From Candidatus Poribacteria bacterium (lineage in GTDB: Bacteria; Poribacteria; WGA-4E; WGA-3G), in the NCBI GenBank assembly GCA_026706025.1, contig JAPOZO010000020.1, positions 111,064 through 175,063 on the forward strand: 64,000 nt of DNA, in the 5' to 3' direction. Positions within the stretch are counted from its first letter, which is position 1; each line of letters begins with the position of its first letter. Under the pieces are notes generated by a model, which had not been told where the DNA came from, searched no databases, and worked only from the letters and a program-made list of their open reading frames with translations. The position numbers and the translations under genes are program-made. Positions 33,971 to 43,409 of this stretch are shown piece after piece.

Positions 33971-34988
33971 AGTCGGTTATAACGCCATTCGTAACTCGGT
34001 GGCATTTACGGAAGAATCTAACCTCTGCTGCCTCCAGTTGACAGGTAGGCAAGCGTTTGATGTCTTTGATGCGGTATGTCCATGCGATGTTTTTCTTCAA
34101 GATGGACAGATGAAGTACACACTGCTGCTCAATGAAGACGGCACCCCTTTTGCCGACATCTATGTTTGCCGGAGCGGAGAAGATGCCTATCTGCTCGGTT
34201 ATGGTCCCAGTGTTGATGCGCTCATTGATTGGATCACTGAACACAGTGCAGAAAATACTGATTTTTCGATCATTGACCTCAGCAAAACGTATGATCCCTT
34301 AGCCCTCGACGGTCCCTATGCTTGGGAATTGTGTGCGGAAGTTCTCGGACCTGATATACTCGGTTTGCCTTATTTGGGAATGAAAATTTCCGATGAGGTG
34401 CTCGTGTTTCGGGCAGGTAAGACAGGGGAATACGGGTATCATCTGCTGGTACCGACGGATCAGAAAAACGCTTGGCTTGAAAAACTGAGCACTGCTGGTA
34501 GCGCATTTGAGATGGCACATGCCGATGAGGCAGCACGGGCTCAATGTGCGCTAGAGAATTTTTTCTTTGATATTAACAGGGAGGGACAGTACGGACTTAC
34601 ACCCTTTGAGTTGCAGTTGCAGTGGCGGTTGTCTTCACAGAAGGCTGTATATCCGGGTGCTGAAGCGATACGTACGCGCCGGCAATCCGGGTGGACGCGC
34701 AGACTCACCTGTTTTTCAACACCGGATCCGGTCAAAGTTGATACGGCGGTTGTCTGTGATGATGAGGTCGTGGGACATATTTTAGCAATCGGATATTCCC
34801 CTGCGCGTGGCGATTACGTCGGTAAGGCATTGCTCCGCCGCCCATATTGGCACGCCGGATTGGATGTTTTTCAGGTTGAGGGATTCCCTTTAAAGACGCT
34901 ATCGCCACCAGTGGTTAATAACCTCAGTTGGAACATTAGCCCCTACAGCGATAGTTTTCGCACACGAGAGAAGGAGAATACCTCTTGA
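33957..34988 (+). CDS. GcvT/YgfZ-like folate-binding aminomethyltransferase-fold protein
   Basis: A 343-residue protein starting at ATG 33957 (AAGGAGG upstream), overlapping the ACP gene by 14 bp. The fold is that of glycine-cleavage T-protein: CLQLTGRQAFDVFDAV, FADIYVCRSGEDAYLLG, FRAGKTGEYGYHLLVP (the folate-contact region) and VVGHILAIGYSPARGDYVGKALL in the C-terminal barrel. No other glycine-cleavage gene is near. Inside a fatty-acid-type operon it might transfer a one-carbon unit to or from the acyl product, but this is inference. Confidence 0.8.
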   Translation: MKGTEVGYNAIRNSVAFTEESNLCCLQLTGRQAFDVFDAVCPCDVFLQDGQMKYTLLLNEDGTPFADIYVCRSGEDAYLLGYGPSVDALIDWITEHSAENTDFSIIDLSKTYDPLALDGPYAWELCAEVLGPDILGLPYLGMKISDEVLVFRAGKTGEYGYHLLVPTDQKNAWLEKLSTAGSAFEMAHADEAARAQCALENFFFDINREGQYGLTPFELQLQWRLSSQKAVYPGAEAIRTRRQSGWTRRLTCFSTPDPVKVDTAVVCDDEVVGHILAIGYSPARGDYVGKALLRRPYWHAGLDVFQVEGFPLKTLSPPVVNNLSWNISPYSDSFRTREKENTS

Positions 34989-35539
34989 GAAACGGTGAAG
35001 AATTCCGCATCGGTGCCGATGTCATCGGATACCTGCTACCTCAGCGACATCCAATGCTAATGGTGGATCAGATTATTGGTTATCGCGGTTCACCAGCGTA
35101 CCAACTTTCTGCCGAACGCTATGTGTCGGCGAATGAACCAGTATTTGTTGGGCATTTTCCAGATTTGAAATTGTGGCCCGGTATCTATACGATTGAAGGA
35201 CTCCGACAATGCTGTGTACTCTTTGATATACTTCATCAACTCGACGAGCGTGGTCTCCTTGGTGGGCTCCAGGTGCTTCAAAGATCCAAAATGCTACAAC
35301 CGCGAGTGGACAAAAAACTGTGCCAACAGGTACTTGACACCTTACCAGAGATACGCCAACTCGCACAGGGCCCGCTGAGATTGCGCGTAAAGCTGATCGC
35401 TCCCATTTTCCCAGGATGTATCCTTGTGTATCAAGTGTATCGAAACACCTTTGACATACACACGTGGTTCGTGCAAGCTGAAGTCAATAGCCGGTGCGTT
35501 GCGCAAGGAGAAATCGTGTATCCATCTGGTGTTGGGTAA
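34985..35539 (+). CDS. FabZ-like beta-hydroxyacyl-ACP dehydratase
   Basis: A 184-residue hot-dog dehydratase. It starts at TTG 34985, sharing TTGA with the stop of the preceding gene, with AAGGAG at 34971. LLPQRHPMLMVDQIIGY, NEPVFVGHFPDLKLWPG (catalytic His) and IYTIEGLRQ (Glu) give an intact FabZ active site. Removes water from beta-hydroxyacyl-ACP. Related to the His-lacking protein at 31199; the two could form a heterodimer. Confidence 0.9.
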   Translation: MRNGEEFRIGADVIGYLLPQRHPMLMVDQIIGYRGSPAYQLSAERYVSANEPVFVGHFPDLKLWPGIYTIEGLRQCCVLFDILHQLDERGLLGGLQVLQRSKMLQPRVDKKLCQQVLDTLPEIRQLAQGPLRLRVKLIAPIFPGCILVYQVYRNTFDIHTWFVQAEVNSRCVAQGEIVYPSGVG

Positions 35540-35743
35540 CTTCTTTTTCACAGTATTGTCCAAGTAACGATGTTCGGCCGTTTAAAACGGCTGTATCCAC
35601 AAAATTAGGGACGCAGTTGGGAACGCATTTTTATTAAAGACACGTCTGCGTCGATTGGTGTTACGAAAGCATTTGGATGTGATACATCAGGGATCGGAGG
35701 ACCACTATCCTATCATTTAACGAAAACCCTCACGGAGGATATA

Positions 35744-36937
35744 ATGGCAATTCAAATTGTTAAACCTCGGATACGCGGATTTATTTCTACGAATGCCCAT
35801 CCAACTGGATGTCACACGAATGTACTGGAGCAGATAGGCGAGATTAAACAGCGGATTCCTTACAGAGAAACGGGTATAAATGCGCTTGTCATCGGTGCGT
35901 CAACTGGTTATGGGCTTGCCTCTCGTATTGCTTTGACGTGGGCTTTGGGCGCGAAAACGCTTGGACTTCTTTATGAGCGACCCGCTGATGCCAGGCGGAC
36001 TGCGACAGCAGGGTACTATAATACTGTCGCCTTTCATCGGCAAGCAGCGGAGGATGGGTTTTTCGCGGAGAGTCTCAACGGAGATGCTTTTTCAGATGAG
36101 ATGAAGTCGGAGGCTATTAACCGACTTAAAGCAGCGTTTGGCAAGATAAATATCCTCGTCTATAGTATTGCCACGCCACGACGCAGGCATCCGACGACAA
36201 GGGTTACACATCAATCTGTCCTGAAACCGATTGGTACGCCGTATACAGGAAAAACGATCGATCTGAATCGGGAAGTCATCGTCCCCGTGACAATTGTCCC
36301 TGCCAATGAGCGAGAGATCTCAGACACGATCGCGGTAATGGGTGGTGAAGATTTAGAGATGTGGGTTGATGCATTGACAGAAGCCGATTTACTTGCACCA
36401 GAGGTCAGCGTTGTTGCTTATACCTACATCGGGAGTTTCTTAACCTGGCCCATCTACAAGGACGGAACTATTGGTAGAGCGAAGGATGATCTCAAAGCAC
36501 GTGTGGATATGCTTGACAAGCGACTCGCAAATATCCTCGGCGGCAATGCATATGTTTCGGTGAATAAATCCGTCGTTACACAAGCATCGGCAGCGATCCC
36601 GGTCGTACCCCTCTATGTCAGTATCCTCTATGACATTCTTAACGCCAAAGGTACCAATGAAGCACCGATTGGACAAATGCGAAGGCTTTTCTCTGAGCAT
36701 CTCGGACCTGGGCAACAACCCCAACTCGACAATGAACGCTACATCCGTCTTGATGACGAGGAATTGCAGACTGAAGTAACCGCCGCAATCGCCGAGCGTT
36801 GGGTGCGGATTGATACCGATAACTTCCGGGACCTCTCTGATTACGCAGGCTTCAGACGAAGCTTCCGAAACCTCTTCGGATTTGAAGTTGACTGTGTGGA
36901 CTACGATGAAGCGGTGGAAACGGAGTTAGTGTTCTAA
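35744..36937 (+). CDS. fabV: Trans-2-enoyl-ACP/CoA reductase FabV
   Basis: A 397-residue NADH-dependent enoyl reductase, the expected length for FabV. It opens MAIQIVKPRIRGFISTNAHP, has the cofactor loop VIGASTGYGLASRI, and the active site Y-x8-K in IYKDGTIGRAK. The C-terminal domain RNLFGFEVDCVDYDE is also typical. Catalyses the last reduction of each elongation cycle. It sits 204 bp after the dehydratase gene with its own RBS (GGAGG), so it may be separately transcribed. FabV enzymes are less sensitive to triclosan than FabI. Confidence 0.93.
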   Translation: MAIQIVKPRIRGFISTNAHPTGCHTNVLEQIGEIKQRIPYRETGINALVIGASTGYGLASRIALTWALGAKTLGLLYERPADARRTATAGYYNTVAFHRQAAEDGFFAESLNGDAFSDEMKSEAINRLKAAFGKINILVYSIATPRRRHPTTRVTHQSVLKPIGTPYTGKTIDLNREVIVPVTIVPANEREISDTIAVMGGEDLEMWVDALTEADLLAPEVSVVAYTYIGSFLTWPIYKDGTIGRAKDDLKARVDMLDKRLANILGGNAYVSVNKSVVTQASAAIPVVPLYVSILYDILNAKGTNEAPIGQMRRLFSEHLGPGQQPQLDNERYIRLDDEELQTEVTAAIAERWVRIDTDNFRDLSDYAGFRRSFRNLFGFEVDCVDYDEAVETELVF

Positions 36938-37296
36938 TGTGAGTTTGATAAAAAGTTGAGGCTCATGTCAAGAATAAGTGCTTTTAACGAGTTTTGATAT
37001 AAAATCGACAGAGACAGATTTCAGATTCATGATAAGTTCACAGATTGCGATATTCGTCATGCGAAAGCCGTTGAAATAGGAGCGATATCCTACTTATACA
37101 CCCCCGATTAACATCAACCCGCTAAATCCCTATCATCCTTGGTAAATGTCCATATTTTGATAATTCACCAAAAAATAGCTTTGTATTTCAATTGAGATGT
37201 CCTGCTGCAAGACCCTATAAGCCTGCTGAACACTCGGAAAGTGCATCCAAGTAGGTGTATAAGTGAAGGTTGTATCACAGGAGATGCTGACTCACA
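36938..37296. other. 359-bp intergenic region with an 11-bp inverted repeat
   Basis: ACTTATACACC at 37092-37102 is mirrored exactly by GGTGTATAAGT at 37254-37264, 151 bp apart and 33 bp before the permease ATG. It could bound a small repeat element or form a leader structure. No gene is seen. Confidence 0.4.
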
Positions 37297-38772
37297 ATGC
37301 TTTGGACGCTGATTCGACATGAACTCTTAATGAATTTAATGACGTTCCGTTTCTTGGTTGCGGTTATCGCGGCTATGGCACTGGTGCTGGCGGGGAGCAT
37401 CGTCTTAACGGACAATTATGAACGGAGACTCGCGAGTTACAATGAAGATTTCCAGAGGCACCAAGAAGGGAACTTTAGCGGAAAAACGTATTCCTCTTTC
37501 AGGCCGGATCTTGACAGAGCACCCAATCCACTGAGCCTCTTTAATCAAGGACTTGACAAACGCTCGAAAAACTCGCTCCAAATCAGAATTGGAGAGATCC
37601 CCTTTTTATGGGGTAATGTCAGCCGTAATACAGGGTTCAGCAATCCTTTCCGATACCTACTCGCCGATATAGATCTGGTCTCTATTTTCCAAATCCTTTT
37701 CAGCCTCCTCGCGCTGGTTTTCGCATACGATGCAATCGCTGGCGACCGCGAGAACGGTACGTTACGTCTAATCCTTGTCAATCCCGTTGGACGCGGATTA
37801 ATTGTATTGGCAAAGTATCTGGGTGCCATGCTCTGCCTTACACTACCGCTGTTAATGAGTTTTCTGTTGACACTACTGCTCCAACTGCAATCTAATGCTA
37901 TCCATTATGGTGCCGACGACTTTCTTCGGATTGGCGGTATTTTTCTCACAACAGTCATCTATACCTCCACGTTTTATCTTATCGGATTGTTTATCTCCAG
38001 CCTGATTCACCGCACAGCAACATCCCTTATCGTATCAATGTTTATTTGGGTGGTGTTGACACTGCTTTATCCGAATGTGAGCCTGTTCCTCGTCAACCGC
38101 TTCATTGATACGGAGGAGAGAGTAAAGCAAGCGGATCAAGCAATTGACCAAGTTTTGGAACAATTCTATTGGAATGAAGTAGTGCCTGGGGACCCATTTG
38201 AGAACCCACCATTACTAAAGGACAGTAAATCAAGTGGTGGGAGTTCCAGTTACACACATCTAAAGAAAGATATTACGTTCATTCCAGATGCGTCGGAAGT
38301 CCATGTTCCAACGGTTAAAGCCTATTTTCAAGAACTAACATCTGGACGGATTCGGACTGCTAACAAAGTCTGGCAAATACGAGAGACAACCTTTGCTGAA
38401 ACCTATATTCGTAAATCAAATATTGCTCGAAACGTGCTTCGATTTTCCCCCGCAGGCTTATATCACCTCTCAACAGAGGCGTGGGCTGGGACGGGTCTCG
38501 CGAGAATGCAAGACTTTTTTAAAGCGGGACGACAGTATAGAGAAACAATATTGGACTATTTCTACGATAAAAAGGCATTCAGTTCACGGCAATGGTTTGC
38601 GAGCGACAGAGGAGCCGTCCGCTGGGACGATGCCCCACGGTTCTCTTATCAACCGCCGAGTGTGTTTAAAGATGCCAGTAACCGCGCCCTCCGCGACCTA
38701 CTTCTACTTTTCACTCTGAATCCAATACTACTTATGATAACCTTCGCGGTTTTCAGTCGGCAGGAGATCTGA
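37297..38772 (+). CDS. ABC-2 family permease, type A, copy 1
   Basis: A 491-residue inner-membrane protein. One membrane segment near the N-terminus (FLVAVIAAMALVLAGSIVL) is followed by a large external region, then four to five segments between about 125 and 275. The block FAYDAIAGDRENGTLRLILVNPVGRG is the ABC-2 permease signature. A second soluble stretch (280-460) and a last segment follow. It ends 1 bp before the type B permease gene. No ATPase gene is in the cluster. The transported substrate is unknown. Confidence 0.82.
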   Translation: MLWTLIRHELLMNLMTFRFLVAVIAAMALVLAGSIVLTDNYERRLASYNEDFQRHQEGNFSGKTYSSFRPDLDRAPNPLSLFNQGLDKRSKNSLQIRIGEIPFLWGNVSRNTGFSNPFRYLLADIDLVSIFQILFSLLALVFAYDAIAGDRENGTLRLILVNPVGRGLIVLAKYLGAMLCLTLPLLMSFLLTLLLQLQSNAIHYGADDFLRIGGIFLTTVIYTSTFYLIGLFISSLIHRTATSLIVSMFIWVVLTLLYPNVSLFLVNRFIDTEERVKQADQAIDQVLEQFYWNEVVPGDPFENPPLLKDSKSSGGSSSYTHLKKDITFIPDASEVHVPTVKAYFQELTSGRIRTANKVWQIRETTFAETYIRKSNIARNVLRFSPAGLYHLSTEAWAGTGLARMQDFFKAGRQYRETILDYFYDKKAFSSRQWFASDRGAVRWDDAPRFSYQPPSVFKDASNRALRDLLLLFTLNPILLMITFAVFSRQEI

Positions 38773-38773
38773 G

Positions 38774-40201
38774 ATGCTTTGGCATGTTGTGAAACGAGAA
38801 TTGTTTGAGCAAGTCAATAGCCTCCGTTTTGCACTCGCTATGCTGCTCACTGTTTTTTTAATGCTCGTCAACGCCGTCGGGCACATTGACGAATATAGAA
38901 CACGACAAGCGGAATATGGGCAGCAGGTTTCAGCGTACTCGGCGAGACTTGAAGGGAATAGTAATAATCTTTACAAACTCGTTTTAAACGGTCCCGGCGA
39001 ACTTCACAAGAAGCCTTCACCCCTCTTTTTCTGCGCGCACGGCAGTGAAAATAATCTGCCGAAATTTGCATCAGGGGAGCGCGCTGGATGGGGAACGATC
39101 TATAACGTCTCTGGTATCTGGCGATTAAAATATAGTGGATTTCCATCCATAAAAGCGAAAGATATTTTCCCGGTGTTCCTAAAAATTGACTGGATCCTCA
39201 TCATCTCCAATGTCCTGAGTTTTCTCGCCCTCGTTTGGACGTTTGACGCGATTTCTGGTGAAGTAGAACACGGCACCCTCCGATTGACGTTATCTAACTC
39301 TATTGCGCGTCGAACGGTACTTACCGGTAAATTCTTAAGCTGTCTCATAAGTCTCGGTGCTGTTTTTATGAGCGGTGTGTTGGTTAACCTCCTGTTACTT
39401 CACCTCTCTGGAACCCTCCAACTCAATGCCCAAGAATGGAGCAGAATCGGTGGTATTTTCGTTGTCGGTTTAATGTATATCGCTGTCTTTATCGCCTTAG
39501 GGTTTCTCATATCCACGCTCGTTAACAACGCCTCAACAAGCCTTGTAATTCTACTGCTGATATGGGTAATTTGGGTTATTCTCGTGCCGTCAATGCTTGG
39601 GACAATTATGAGTGGGCTGAACCAGCCATCAATCCGCCGGGGGCCGAGTCCGGTATATTTCAGACGTAGTGGACTCCAAGAACGCTATAGAGCACGCGGA
39701 TTAGAAGACGAAGCACCCACCCGTGAACGTCCACCGACACCCGCAACACTGCTCTGGGCTGAGTTTCTAAATGAGGAGGCAAGAGAAGGCGCGAGATTGC
39801 ACAGAGCCTACTTAAACGCACAGGTAAACCAGATTCAGATTGCCAGAGAGTTCAATCGTATCTCGCCGACAGCAATTGCACAATATGCCATTGAATCCTT
39901 GGCAGGAACGGGGTTCCAAAGACATTTGGATTTCTTGAAAAACGCCGAGCGTTATGCCGACGCATTCAACGATTTTCTCATCGCTGCCGACCGCGCGGAT
40001 CCAGACAGCCTACACGTTCCTTTCGTCAGAGAGGGCATGTCCGATAAACCCGTCTCCTTTGAAAGCATTCCCAAATTTCAAGACAGCGTACGTTTAGGGG
40101 AAGCGTTCAAAGGCGCGATGTTAGACGTGATGCTATTGTTGCTCTTTTTTACGGCGTTATTTGCGGCGGCACACGTCTCCTTCCAGCGCAAAGAGATATG
40201 A
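38774..40201 (+). CDS. ABC-2 family permease, type B, copy 1
   Basis: A 475-residue membrane protein with the same plan as its neighbour: an N-terminal segment (FALAMLLTVFLMLVNAVG), a periplasmic domain, then FTFD-type block VWTFDAISGEVEHGTLRLTLSN and further segments. RBS AGGAG overlaps the end of the previous gene. Types A and B are diverged from each other and likely form a heterodimeric channel. Its last 120 residues are almost identical to those of copy 2. Confidence 0.82.
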   Translation: MLWHVVKRELFEQVNSLRFALAMLLTVFLMLVNAVGHIDEYRTRQAEYGQQVSAYSARLEGNSNNLYKLVLNGPGELHKKPSPLFFCAHGSENNLPKFASGERAGWGTIYNVSGIWRLKYSGFPSIKAKDIFPVFLKIDWILIISNVLSFLALVWTFDAISGEVEHGTLRLTLSNSIARRTVLTGKFLSCLISLGAVFMSGVLVNLLLLHLSGTLQLNAQEWSRIGGIFVVGLMYIAVFIALGFLISTLVNNASTSLVILLLIWVIWVILVPSMLGTIMSGLNQPSIRRGPSPVYFRRSGLQERYRARGLEDEAPTRERPPTPATLLWAEFLNEEAREGARLHRAYLNAQVNQIQIAREFNRISPTAIAQYAIESLAGTGFQRHLDFLKNAERYADAFNDFLIAADRADPDSLHVPFVREGMSDKPVSFESIPKFQDSVRLGEAFKGAMLDVMLLLLFFTALFAAAHVSFQRKEI

Positions 40202-40506
40202 ACCAGAGAACATATCCTTTCATACGCATGATTTGCAATGAAGATTAATTTTTTACTTCGGTAATTTCTCAACGTGCGATTAAATCGCACAATGACAAGG
40301 GGACCGGTTCGTAGTAGGGCAATTCTGCGGCGTACTCACCCAAATGCGACGTGCATTATTTTTTTACACACATGGCAACCTATAACAACTATATTCTATA
40401 CTCAAGAAAAAATGGGGGTAAATGAAAATTTGCGGTTGACTTTGGCATCAGAATGGTATAGACTCTACCCAAGTTGCCACCGAAAGGGTTAAGGAAAACA
40501 GATACG
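40202..40506. other. 305-bp spacer between the two permease pairs
   Basis: No gene. TTGACT (40436) and TATAGA (40457) could be a promoter for the second pair, but the spacer is only 15 bp. ATTAAATCGCACAATG near 40276 belongs to a short low-quality frame without support. Confidence 0.4.
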
Positions 40507-41964
40507 ATGCTTTGGACGCTGATTCAACGAGAGATTTTAGCGAATCTGATGACATTCCGCTTTCCCATTGCGGTTATTGCGTGTGTCATACTTGGACTTA
40601 CAATTACCGCCGCCTTAACGGACAATTACGAGCGACGACTTGCCAGTTACAACGAAGCATTTCAAACGCATCAGGAAAAAAACTTCAGTGCTAAAACTTA
40701 TTCAGGTCTGACCCTACAGTTGGATCGACCCCCCAATCCATTGAGCCTTTTTAACCAAGGACTTGATAAGCGCGCCGCGAATTCTGTTCGACTTCGCCGT
40801 GACAAGGTGCCTTCCGTGTGGGAAGATAACTATTTCAGCACCGGCTTTGATAATCCGTTCCGACACCTTCTTGCGTCCATTGATATTGTGACTGTCTTCC
40901 AAATCTTTCTCAGTCTGCTTGCACTTGTTTTTGCCTACGATGCAATAGCCGGGGAACGTGAAAATGGAACACTTCATCTAATACTGGCAAATCCTGTAGG
41001 ACGCGGTCTCATAGTGTTATCAAAGTATCTGAGTGCCATGATCTGCCTCATGCTGCCAGTTCTTATGAGTTTTCTATTAGCATTAATGCTGCAGCTTCAA
41101 TCCCCTGTTATTGATTACAGCACTGCTGATTTCCTCCGAATCGGTGGCATTTTATTAATCACTATCATTTATGTTTCCGCCTTCTACCTTATTGGCCTCC
41201 TCATTTCATGTATCAGTCGCCGCACAGCGACATCACTGATTAGCTCAATGTTCATTTGGGTAGTTTTGACGTTCATCTATCCAAACGCGAGTCTCTTTAT
41301 GGTGAATCACTTCATTGAGACAGAAGAGAAGATAGAACAAGCCGATCGCGAAATCTCGCAGATAATGGAAGGTTTTCAGCGCGAAAAGGCGAAACTCAGA
41401 GATCCGTTTGCGTTCCCCTTCCTATTGAAAGGACACTGGGGCGGAGGCTCAATTTCTAAGGATGTCACACACATCGAAGCAGCATCCGAATTGGAAATCC
41501 CGACTGTTAAAGCCTATTATCAAGAATTAGAACCTCAGCGGCTTCGTGCCGTAGAGGCTGCGTGGCTGGTGCGAAAACAGGCCTATTCTGAAACCTTCGT
41601 TCACAGATCAACAACCGCCCGAAACGCGCTCCGACTCTCACCTGCGGGGCTCTATTACCTGGCGACGGCCGCATACGCAGGCACCGATCTCGCTGCAATG
41701 GAGGCTTTCTTCAAAGCGGTTCGGCAGTATCGGCAAACGATATTGGACTATTTCTATGACAAAAAGGCATTCAGTTCACGACAGTGGTTTGCCAGTGACA
41801 AGGGGGCAGTCCGATGGGATGACCTGCCCAGGTTTTCTTATCAGGCTTTAAGGGGTTTAGCGGAGGATAGTTCCCGTGCCTCTGGCGAGTTACTGCGGCT
41901 TCTCCTCCTAAATCTTGTGCTGTTGATAGTAGCCATTGCGGTTTTCAGTAGACAGGAGGTGTGA
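40507..41964 (+). CDS. ABC-2 family permease, type A, copy 2
   Basis: A 485-residue paralog of the protein at 37297. The ATG at 40507 is chosen because MLWTLIQRE matches the paralog start; an ATG at 40474 would add 11 residues. Conserved stretches include TDNYERRLASYNE, NPLSLFNQGLDKR, FAYDAIAGERENGTLHLIL and YFYDKKAFSSRQWFAS. The insert after the central segments differs most. It ends 1 bp before the type B copy, repeating the layout of the first pair. Confidence 0.82.
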   Translation: MLWTLIQREILANLMTFRFPIAVIACVILGLTITAALTDNYERRLASYNEAFQTHQEKNFSAKTYSGLTLQLDRPPNPLSLFNQGLDKRAANSVRLRRDKVPSVWEDNYFSTGFDNPFRHLLASIDIVTVFQIFLSLLALVFAYDAIAGERENGTLHLILANPVGRGLIVLSKYLSAMICLMLPVLMSFLLALMLQLQSPVIDYSTADFLRIGGILLITIIYVSAFYLIGLLISCISRRTATSLISSMFIWVVLTFIYPNASLFMVNHFIETEEKIEQADREISQIMEGFQREKAKLRDPFAFPFLLKGHWGGGSISKDVTHIEAASELEIPTVKAYYQELEPQRLRAVEAAWLVRKQAYSETFVHRSTTARNALRLSPAGLYYLATAAYAGTDLAAMEAFFKAVRQYRQTILDYFYDKKAFSSRQWFASDKGAVRWDDLPRFSYQALRGLAEDSSRASGELLRLLLLNLVLLIVAIAVFSRQEV

Positions 41965-41965
41965 G

Positions 41966-43399
41966 ATGCTTTGGCACATCGTCCAACGCGAATTATTTCA
42001 ACAGTTCAACAGCCTCCGTTTTATGTTCGCACTTCTCCTCATCGTTTTTCTGATGATTCTCAATGCTATTGGACATGTTAAGCAATACAAAACGCGACAA
42101 ATAGAATACGGTCAGCAGGTGTCTATCGCCTCGGAACGTTTGAAAAAAAACAGCGATAATCTCTACAATCTCGTTGTGCGTGGCCCGGGCGGACTTAACA
42201 AACAGCCTTCAAAACTCGCTTTCTGTGCACAGGGTAGTGAAGATTATCTACCGACATCTGTATTGGGTTGGAGCGCGGGATGGGGAAGAAGTGATCCTAC
42301 CTACCAAGCATCAGGATTATGGCGGCTCATGTATGATGTCTCACCACCGATAACCGGCACAGATATTTTTCCAACGTTCCTAAAAATCGACTGGGTACTT
42401 ATCATTTCCGTTGTGCTCAGTTTTCTGGCACTTGTTTTTACCTTTGACGCGATTTCTGGAGAGGTGGAACGGGGAACACTCCGTCTCACGTTGTCTAATT
42501 CTGTTGCGAGAGGCACCGTGTTCGCTGGCAAGTTTTTAAGTATCCTGATGAGTCTCGGCGTCGTGTTCCTGATCGGTATCTTGATGAACCTACTGCTGCT
42601 CTCTGGGACCCTTGAATTAAACGGACAGGAATGGGGGCGAATCGTAGGGCTTTGTGTCGTAAGTTTGATATATCTTTCCATTTTTATCGCGCTTGGGCTT
42701 TTCGTCTCTTCACTCACGAACCGCTCCGCGACAAGTCTCGTCATTCTTTTACTTCTATGGGTTATTTGGGTGCTGCTGATACCCGCAACATTTGGGACGA
42801 TTTTGAGTGGATTGAACCAACCCTTAAGCACGCAAGATTACAAGGCACAACGTTCAAGCCAGCGGAAAGAGATCACAGAACGTTATGAAGCGCGTGGATT
42901 ATACGATCATGTGCCGACGCGCGTCCGACCGCCAACGGACGCGACGTTGCTCTGGGCGGAGTTTTTGAACGAAGAGCGGCGGGCTGATTTCCGATTAAAT
43001 AAAAACTTCTTAGCAACACGGATACACCAGATCCAAGTTGCAAGAGAGTTCAATCGTATCTCACCGACAGCAATTGTGCAGTACGCCGTTGAATCCCTTG
43101 CAGGAACAGGGTTCCAAAGGCATTTGGATTTCTTGAAAAACGCTGAGCGTTATGCCGATGCATTCAACGATTTTCTCATCGCTGCCGATCGCGCAGATCC
43201 AGACAGTCTACATGTCCCCTTCGTTAAAGAAGGCATGTCTGATAAACCCGTCTCCTTTGAAAGCATTCCCAAATTTCAAGACAGCGTACGTTTAGGAGAC
43301 GCATTCAAAGGCGCGATGTTAGACGTGATGCTATTGCTACTCTTTTTTACAGTGTTATTTGCGGCGGCACACGTTTCATTTCAACGGAAAGAAATATAA
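41966..43399 (+). CDS. ABC-2 family permease, type B, copy 2
   Basis: A 477-residue paralog of the protein at 38774. ATG 41966 follows AGGAGG; an earlier ATG at 41936 lies inside the preceding gene. The first 350 residues are moderately diverged from copy 1 (for example in the external domain), while residues from FNRISPTAI to the end match with only a handful of changes, and the DNA there is more than 90 percent alike by eye. This suggests recent gene conversion. Confidence 0.82.
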   Translation: MLWHIVQRELFQQFNSLRFMFALLLIVFLMILNAIGHVKQYKTRQIEYGQQVSIASERLKKNSDNLYNLVVRGPGGLNKQPSKLAFCAQGSEDYLPTSVLGWSAGWGRSDPTYQASGLWRLMYDVSPPITGTDIFPTFLKIDWVLIISVVLSFLALVFTFDAISGEVERGTLRLTLSNSVARGTVFAGKFLSILMSLGVVFLIGILMNLLLLSGTLELNGQEWGRIVGLCVVSLIYLSIFIALGLFVSSLTNRSATSLVILLLLWVIWVLLIPATFGTILSGLNQPLSTQDYKAQRSSQRKEITERYEARGLYDHVPTRVRPPTDATLLWAEFLNEERRADFRLNKNFLATRIHQIQVAREFNRISPTAIVQYAVESLAGTGFQRHLDFLKNAERYADAFNDFLIAADRADPDSLHVPFVKEGMSDKPVSFESIPKFQDSVRLGDAFKGAMLDVMLLLLFFTVLFAAAHVSFQRKEI

Positions 43400-43409
43400 T
43401 CACGGGTGC

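Noticed and set aside
35577..35591. GCCGTTTAAAACGGC as a terminator after the dehydratase gene
   Set aside because: Perfect palindrome, but the stem is AT-rich toward the loop and no T-tract follows.
37297..43399. Complete ABC transporter operon
   Set aside because: No gene with Walker A or signature motifs is present, so only the permeases can be claimed.
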